Under the pieces are notes generated by a model. That model had not been told where the DNA came from. It worked only from the letters and a program-made list of their open reading frames with translations, and did not search any database. Shown piece by piece: positions 1 through 4,272 of a stretch of 6,012 nt of DNA. Origin of the DNA: CAYZMH01 sp964479445 (GTDB taxonomy: Bacteria > Bacteroidota > Bacteroidia > Bacteroidales > GCA-2748055); assembly GCA_964479445.1 (NCBI GenBank), contig CAYZMH010000131.1, positions 1 through 6,012 on the forward strand, in the 5' to 3' direction. The translations under genes were made by a program, and so were the position numbers. Position 1 is the stretch's first letter; every line of letters starts with the position of its first letter.

Positions 1-128
1 CCGCGCCTCTGACCGTCCTGCAGAATCTCAGCGTCTCGGCGCCTCCGCGTGAACCCCTTCCGCGCCTCTGACCGTCCTGCAGAATCTCAGCGTCTCGGCG
101 CCTCCGCGTGAACCACCTTTGCGTGCAA
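1..128. repeat. Tandem repeat array 1, 59-bp period, directly downstream of hydE
   Basis: Two head-to-tail copies with a 59-base period are visible. Bases 1-55 and 60-114 are identical, and the copies then diverge at the hydE-proximal end. Each unit contains, on the plus strand, GCGCCTC, then CGTCCTGCAG, then GCGTCTCGGCGCCTC, then GCGTGAA. The array touches the left edge, so its full length and copy number are unknown. The last bases before the hydE stop, CCTTTGCGTGCAAC, resemble the CCTCTGCGTGCAAC next to the hydF stop. Read in the direction of hydE transcription the strand is rich in G and A (GGAGG, GACGC). No convincing ORF or transposase is present. Identity among the copies suggests recent duplication. 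Confidence 0.9.
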
Positions 129-1202
129 CTACTGCGTGCGTCGATAGAAATGCCTCGAATCCCCCCACTCCCCATACCCAATCTCCCCATCCGCAAGCTG
201 AACCCGCACATCCAGGCAGTTTCTGCACTCCCCGGGCTCCTCATCAACACACGGCTTGTTCTCATACAACGCGTAATCGTTGCGGTACATCCCCGGCGTG
301 ATATTGGGCATGATCACATTGGCACCGATCCTTACCGCCTTCTCCCGGCCAAGCGGATCAATGGCCTGGAGGGCCGTGGCAGCAGCAATATTGATATCCT
401 TCATAAGGATCCGAAGCGATGCAATCATCTTCAGGGCAAGCGAGAATCGCTCGGTGAGGGGCAATAACTCATGCCTTTGGCCGAAAAGTGGGGTTTCTGC
501 GTGTTCGATAAACGGACCCATACCAACCATGTCTATGTCCATCGCTTTCATGAATAACAGATCTTCCGCAAGATGCGATGTGGTCTGCCAGGGCAGGCCG
601 ATCATTACCCCTGTGCCGGTCTGGTAACCAACATCCTGCAGGGTGTATAAACAGTTGCGACGTCGCTCAAAATCATGGCGGGCATCCGGGGGATGTAATT
701 TGCGGTATAACTCACGGGAGGAGGTTTCGATGCGAAGCAGGTAGCGGTGCGCTCCGGCCTCATACCATCGCCGGTATACCTCGGGGGTCTGTTCACCCAG
801 TGAGAGGGTGATGCCCAGACCATTATTGGATAGTTTCTTTATCTCCCTGAGCAATTTCTCAATTCGGAAGGTAAAAGCATCCGACTCCAGCTCGCCGCCC
901 TGTAAGACCAGCGATCCGTAGTTGTTTTCCCATGCGAACCGGGCGGCATCAAGAATCTCAGCGTCCGACAGGTTGTACCGCTTAACCTCCTTGTTGGAAA
1001 GACGGATACCACAGTAATAACAGTCCTTGCCACAGATGTTGGAAAACTCCACCAGTCCGCGGAAATACACTTTCTTGCCCACTTCCCGCTCCTTCACCTC
1101 CTGCGCGGCAGCAAACAGTGCCCGCTGATCCTCGCCTTCCGCCTCCAGCATCCGAACCAGGTCATCCTTTGAAAACTCTTCCTGTTGCAATATTCTTTCC
1201 AT
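129..1202 (-). CDS. hydE: [FeFe]-hydrogenase H-cluster maturation radical SAM enzyme HydE
   Basis: HydE is a cytoplasmic radical SAM enzyme that acts with HydG and HydF to make the 2Fe subcluster of [FeFe]-hydrogenase, and is thought to contribute to the dithiomethylamine bridge. The product is 357 residues, close to the usual length of about 350. The radical SAM motif CxxxCxxC is at C57, C61 and C64, in the context NICGKDCYYCGIR, typical of the HydE/BioB-like group. A second motif, CX7CX2C, is at C318, C326 and C329 and matches the spacing of the accessory Fe-S site found in some HydE proteins. The ATG at 1202 is supported by an in-frame TGA two codons upstream and by the normal N-terminal length. 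The TAG stop lies against repeat array 1, and the final codons (RRTQ) use CGCACGCAG, which resembles repeat sequence. The gene follows hydF on the same strand, separated by repeat array 2. HydE is the confident call; a generic BioB or PylB-like protein is less likely given the neighbouring hydF. Confidence 0.95.
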   Translation of the reverse strand: MERILQQEEFSKDDLVRMLEAEGEDQRALFAAAQEVKEREVGKKVYFRGLVEFSNICGKDCYYCGIRLSNKEVKRYNLSDAEILDAARFAWENNYGSLVLQGGELESDAFTFRIEKLLREIKKLSNNGLGITLSLGEQTPEVYRRWYEAGAHRYLLRIETSSRELYRKLHPPDARHDFERRRNCLYTLQDVGYQTGTGVMIGLPWQTTSHLAEDLLFMKAMDIDMVGMGPFIEHAETPLFGQRHELLPLTERFSLALKMIASLRILMKDINIAAATALQAIDPLGREKAVRIGANVIMPNITPGMYRNDYALYENKPCVDEEPGECRNCLDVRVQLADGEIGYGEWGDSRHFYRRTQ

Positions 1203-1212
1203 GCTTCATGAA

Positions 1213-1219
1213 CTCTCTT
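1213..1219 (-). promoter_or_regulatory. Weak possible ribosome binding site of hydE
   Basis: On the minus strand AAGAGAG lies 10 bases before the hydE ATG. The match to AGGAGG is poor and the spacing slightly long, so this is only a candidate. The 82 bases between the hydE start and the beginning of repeat array 2 (1203-1284) are unique sequence, and I see no clear promoter or hairpin in them. Confidence 0.3.
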
Positions 1220-1365
1220 AACAATTCCCGCCGTTTAAAATCTGCATACCCATGGTCATTTCCCTTAATAGCCCGGCCCTTCTATGCCTCCGCACCTCCG
1301 CGTGCAACAACACTGCGCCTCAATCGTCCTGCAGATACCCCGCATCCCTGCGCCTCCACTGCGCC

Positions 1366-1465
1366 NNNNNNNNNNNNNNNNNNNNNNNNNNNNNNNNNNN
1401 NNNNNNNNNNNNNNNNNNNNNNNNNNNNNNNNNNNNNNNNNNNNNNNNNNNNNNNNNNNNNNNNN
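1366..1465. other. Assembly gap: exactly 100 N
   Basis: The run is exactly 100 unknown bases, the conventional placeholder for a scaffold gap of undetermined size. It interrupts the 46-bp array. The left flank ends at unit offset 43 and the right flank resumes at offset 21, so if periodicity holds the true missing length is 24 plus a multiple of 46. A length of 100 does not fit this series. Confidence 0.97.
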
Positions 1466-1566
1466 ATCCCTGCGTCTCCACTGCGCCCCAATCGTCCTGC
1501 AGATACCCCGCATCCCTTCGTCTCCACTGCGCCTCAATCGTCCTGCAGATACTCCGCGTCCCTGCG

Positions 1567-1630
1567 CCTCTGCGTGAAATAACCTCTGCGTGAAATAACC
1601 TCTGCGTGAACCAACCTCTGCGTGCAACCC
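1567..1630. repeat. 16-bp tandem sub-array next to the hydF stop
   Basis: CCTCTGCG recurs at 1567, 1583, 1599 and 1615, exactly 16 bases apart. The linkers read TGAAATAA, TGAAATAA and TGAACCAA, and the fourth copy is followed by TGCAAC. It forms the hydF-proximal edge of array 2 and is a secondary amplification of the GCGCCTCTGCGTGAA end of the larger unit. The segment 1631-1643 adds one more degenerate CCTGCGCCTCT block up to the stop codon. Confidence 0.9.
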
Positions 1631-1641
1631 AACCTGCGCCT

Positions 1642-2868
1642 CTAGAGATACCCCACCGAACGATCATTCACCTTTGCAAAAGGCGCCACGGCCCGCTCGT
1701 AAATCCCGTGCATGTAAGCAATGGCCATCCCGTAATTGGTGACCGGGATGCCGGCATCCACGGCGGGTTTCAGACGATTGATCAGTTGCTTGCGGGTGAT
1801 CATGCACCCTCCGCACTGGATCACCATGCTGTAGTCGGTGATATCCCCGGGTACGTTATTGAGTCCCGCTACCACCTCAAAATGGAGCTTCTTCCCGGTA
1901 AAATTCGATAACCATCTCGGGATCTTCACCCGGCCAATATCGTCGCAGGAGACATGGTGGGTACACGATTCCAGGATCAATACCTTATCTCCGTTCTGCA
2001 ACTCCGACAGGTGCGGGGTCCCCCCCAGGTAGTTGCCGAAATCTCCCTTGTACCGCGCCAGTACAATGGAGAAACTGGTCAGGGGAATGTCCTCGGGGAC
2101 GGAACCATCCGCTTTCGGAAACACCTGGCTGTCGGTGATGGCTAACGCCGGCCGCGGCTGCAGCCGCTTGAGCAATGCATCCACTTCCCGCTCCTTGACC
2201 ACAACGGCAATGGCATCATTGTCCAGAATATCCCTGATCGCCTGTACCTGGGGAAGAATAAGCCTTCCCTCCGGCGCTTCTGCATCAATAGGGGTGATCA
2301 TCAGTACCAGGTCCCCCTGGTTGATGATGTCCCCGACCAGCGACCTGGACAGGTAAGCAGTTTCAGGGATGGTGCGGCGAAGCATGCCGATCAATTCCTC
2401 CTTGTTCCGTTCATCCACGGCAGAGTAGGAGAGGACCCGCCCCCGGTGAGGCTCTGGTATCGCTTCCAGGGTCTCCTCCCTCAGCGGCTCCAAATCCGAT
2501 TTGTTGTGCACGATCACAAAAGGTACTTCCCACTCCTCCAGCAACCTGATGATCTCCCTCTCCGGCTCCTCGAAGCGGTTATGTGCCAGCACCAGGATCC
2601 CCAGGTCAATGGTCCGTATGGTGTCCTTGGCACGCTTGATCCGCTTGCTTCCAAGCTCCCCGATGTCGTCCATGCCTGCCGTATCGACCATGATGGCCGG
2701 ACCAATTCCGTCGATCTCGATCGACTTTTTAACCGGATCAGTGGTGGTTCCGGCCACCCGGGAAACAATGGCCACCTCCTGTCCCGCCAGGGAATTGATC
2801 AGTGAACTCTTCCCGTTATTCCTCCGGCCCAGTATGCCTATATGTGGTTTGCTGTCTCTGCCTTTCAT
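1642..2868 (-). CDS. hydF: [FeFe]-hydrogenase H-cluster maturation GTPase HydF
   Basis: HydF is the cytoplasmic GTPase and scaffold on which the 2Fe subcluster made by HydE and HydG is assembled before transfer to apo-HydA. The product is 408 residues, the usual family length. The N-terminal GTPase domain shows GRRNNGKS at 14-21 (P-loop), TTT at 41-43 (G2), DTAG at 62-65 (G3), NKSD at 122-125 (G4) and SA at 149-150 (G5). A dimerisation domain follows, then the C-terminal cluster domain with C302-T-H304 in CTHHVSCDDIGR, and C352 and C355 in QCGGC. The family motif is CxHx(46-53)HCxxC; here the spacing fits (46 residues) but the His before CxxC is Gln351 (codon CAG). The ATG at 2868 has a strong Shine-Dalgarno sequence. 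The TAG stop at 1644-1642 runs directly into repeat array 2. HydE lies downstream on the same strand and an ATP-grasp gene upstream. The identification is firm. Confidence 0.97.
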   Translation of the reverse strand: MKGRDSKPHIGILGRRNNGKSSLINSLAGQEVAIVSRVAGTTTDPVKKSIEIDGIGPAIMVDTAGMDDIGELGSKRIKRAKDTIRTIDLGILVLAHNRFEEPEREIIRLLEEWEVPFVIVHNKSDLEPLREETLEAIPEPHRGRVLSYSAVDERNKEELIGMLRRTIPETAYLSRSLVGDIINQGDLVLMITPIDAEAPEGRLILPQVQAIRDILDNDAIAVVVKEREVDALLKRLQPRPALAITDSQVFPKADGSVPEDIPLTSFSIVLARYKGDFGNYLGGTPHLSELQNGDKVLILESCTHHVSCDDIGRVKIPRWLSNFTGKKLHFEVVAGLNNVPGDITDYSMVIQCGGCMITRKQLINRLKPAVDAGIPVTNYGMAIAYMHGIYERAVAPFAKVNDRSVGYL

Positions 2869-2873
2869 GTCTG

Positions 2874-2880
2874 ACCTCCT
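2874..2880 (-). promoter_or_regulatory. Strong Shine-Dalgarno site of hydF
   Basis: AGGAGGT on the minus strand is followed by five bases (CAGAC) and the ATG at 2868. This is a full match to the anti-Shine-Dalgarno complement at good spacing, and it fixes the hydF start. By contrast the upstream ATP-grasp gene has no such site, so hydF may be translated more efficiently. Confidence 0.85.
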
Positions 2881-2932
2881 GCTGAATCCACCGGATCTTT
2901 ACCACCCTATATGGTTCTGGCCATCCGGGGAA

Positions 2933-2940
2933 CAAGTATA
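2933..2940 (-). promoter_or_regulatory. Possible hydF promoter element (-7/-10 region)
   Basis: On the minus strand TATACTTG occurs in the AT-rich part of the 90-base spacer upstream of hydF. It matches the Bacteroidota -7 consensus TAnnTTTG at all but one fixed position and also contains a -10-like TATACT. A TTTG lies 13 bases upstream, too close for the usual -33 spacing, so the upstream element is not convincing. If real, transcription would start near 2926-2929 and give a leader of about 60 bases. The alternative is that hydF is read from the promoter of the upstream genes. Confidence 0.3.
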
Positions 2941-2958
2941 ATAGTATTAAATGCAAAG

Positions 2959-4251
2959 TTAATAAAGTTGTACCGCATCATCATACTCTATTCCGAAACT
3001 CAATCCGTCCACGCATTGGTTGTACTTATCTACCAGCTCCATCTGGTCCCGGCCTCCGATAAATATATTGGCCAGTTCAAAGCTGTAACTATCCTGTCCC
3101 TGCAGATCCTTCAGGTGAATGCCGTCCTTTACCCTGATCTTTACTTCCAGTCCGGGAATAAATTTTTTTAATATCCTGATCTCATCCGGGGTTGGGGCCT
3201 TTGTGACTTTCCCTGCTTCAAAGGTGCGCAGCATGAAGTTGGCAGCTTTGTTGAATTCCCCGTTAAACTCCATGGTACGGGGCTTCTGTCCGAGGGCCAG
3301 GGAAAGCATGATGTAGTGGTGCGACATGCCGTGAACCTTTTCAAAGATATCGGTGTGCGCCTGCGATATCCTGGGATTAATCTCCAGCAGGTAGACCTCA
3401 TCAGCCGTCTGGTTGTAAAAATACTCAATATTGAACGGTGAGTTGTCCAGCCCCACCTGGTCGATCACTCTGCGCGTCACATCGGCCATACGAAACTGGA
3501 TCTCCTGGGGCAGCGATGAGGGGTATTCATAACGGCTGAAAGAGGAGCGATCCTCCTCGCGTATGGAATCCACGATTCCGTATACCACCACTCTTCCATT
3601 GTGTACATACCCCTCTACGGTGCACTGGTGACCGCTGATCGGACTCTCAGCGATGCAGAGCTCCTCCATCTCGGCAAATTCTTCCGGCATTCCGTATTCC
3701 CGCATCAGGTCATTGAATGGCTCGGAGATAAAGTGAATGTGCTTCTTCACCTCTTCCATAGCTTCATAAAACATCGCCTCACCACCGATCTGGTAAGCCA
3801 GGAAAGATCGAAAGGATTTAATAGGTTTTATCCAGTAAGGGGGAATAATCCCAATCTCCTTGTAAACATCCTCCTTGAACGGATTAAAGGCCTTGTAGAC
3901 CGGGATATGATCTGCGATAACCTTGGATTGTTCCAGCCGGCTCCAGAACTTATTCTCACACTTCATAATGCTTTCCAGCGAAGGCCCGGGAAGCTGGTAT
4001 TTTTCAGCAATAATGGGCAGCAAAGTGGTCCCGGGAAAATCATAAAAACTGACGATCGCATCAATGTGGCCATTCTCCTCAATTCTCTTGGTGCACAGAT
4101 TGATCAGTTCGTTCATATCGTACTTTTCAATCTGACGCATCTCTGAAACCTCCAGCGCCGGAAGGAATTCATAGCGATCGGCATCGGGCAGATTCTGCAG
4201 CTTCTTCAAATTGAATTCATCCAAACCGATAACAAATATCTGCTTTTTCAT
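2959..4251 (-). CDS. ATP-grasp domain ligase, substrate unknown
   Basis: ATP-grasp enzymes activate a carboxylate as an acyl phosphate using ATP and couple it to an amine or other nucleophile. The product is 430 residues, cytoplasmic, with no signal peptide or membrane segment. Residues 1-100 look like the pre-ATP-grasp Rossmann-like domain (FVIGL at 6-10, DAIVSFYD at 64-71, LPGPSLESIMKCENK at 87-101). K142 in YWIKPIKSF is the likely ATP-binding lysine, and AESPISGHQCTVEGY at 201-215 is the strand typical of nucleotide binding. E276 in FNIEYF together with E290 and N292 in LLEINPRIS are the probable Mg-binding residues, so the active site looks intact. About 100 residues after 330 form a C-terminal domain I do not recognise. 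It resembles the biotin carboxylase/carbamoyl-phosphate synthase-like ATP-grasp group more than the Ddl group. The ATG at 4251 has no Shine-Dalgarno sequence. It lies 21 bases after the hydrolase gene, suggesting co-transcription. The family call is firm; the specific reaction cannot be told from sequence. Confidence 0.85.
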   Translation of the reverse strand: MKKQIFVIGLDEFNLKKLQNLPDADRYEFLPALEVSEMRQIEKYDMNELINLCTKRIEENGHIDAIVSFYDFPGTTLLPIIAEKYQLPGPSLESIMKCENKFWSRLEQSKVIADHIPVYKAFNPFKEDVYKEIGIIPPYWIKPIKSFRSFLAYQIGGEAMFYEAMEEVKKHIHFISEPFNDLMREYGMPEEFAEMEELCIAESPISGHQCTVEGYVHNGRVVVYGIVDSIREEDRSSFSRYEYPSSLPQEIQFRMADVTRRVIDQVGLDNSPFNIEYFYNQTADEVYLLEINPRISQAHTDIFEKVHGMSHHYIMLSLALGQKPRTMEFNGEFNKAANFMLRTFEAGKVTKAPTPDEIRILKKFIPGLEVKIRVKDGIHLKDLQGQDSYSFELANIFIGGRDQMELVDKYNQCVDGLSFGIEYDDAVQLY

Positions 4252-4272
4252 AACAATCGGGTATTATACAAT

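Larger units (their letters stand above)
1285..1643. repeat. Tandem repeat array 2, 46-bp period, between hydF and hydE
   Basis: This array fills most of the hydF-hydE intergenic region. The unit begins ATCGTCCTGCAGATACCCCG on the plus strand; copies start at 1323, 1491 and 1537, and a partial copy is seen at 1466-1490. The 1491 and 1537 copies are exactly 46 bases apart. The copy starting at 1537 changes after its core into GCGCCTCTGCGTGAA and runs into a 16-bp sub-array. The module aligns with the 59-bp unit of array 1 over about 50 bases with one indel (shared GCGCCTC, CGTCCTGCAG, GCGTC, GCGCCTC and GCGTGAA blocks), so both arrays belong to one family. The hydF end of the array overlaps the hydF TAG stop. 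The strand in the sense of hydF is purine-rich. No protein is credible here: reading frames across it are low-complexity and cross the N block. Confidence 0.9.

Noticed and set aside
1118..1627. Several reading frames on both strands crossing the intergenic repeat and the N block
   Set aside because: They are low-complexity translations of the repeat, run through 100 undetermined bases, and in part overlap hydE. None has a recognisable domain or ribosome binding site.
1285..1643. CRISPR array
   Set aside because: The units are contiguous tandem copies with no unique spacers; the period changes from 46 to 16 within the array and no cas genes are present.
2869..2958. Intrinsic terminator between the ATP-grasp gene and hydF
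   Set aside because: The only inverted repeat is short, far from the stop codon of the ATP-grasp gene, and not followed by a T-run, so read-through into hydF is possible.
3601..4146. 181-residue plus-strand reading frame
   Set aside because: It lies wholly antisense to the well-supported ATP-grasp gene and has no recognisable motif; it is a frame shadow.
4263..4268. TATAAT on the minus strand before the ATP-grasp gene as a -10 box
   Set aside because: It leaves a leader of only about five bases, no matching -35 is seen, and AT-rich intergenic sequence gives such matches by chance. The 21-base spacing to the upstream gene favours co-transcription.
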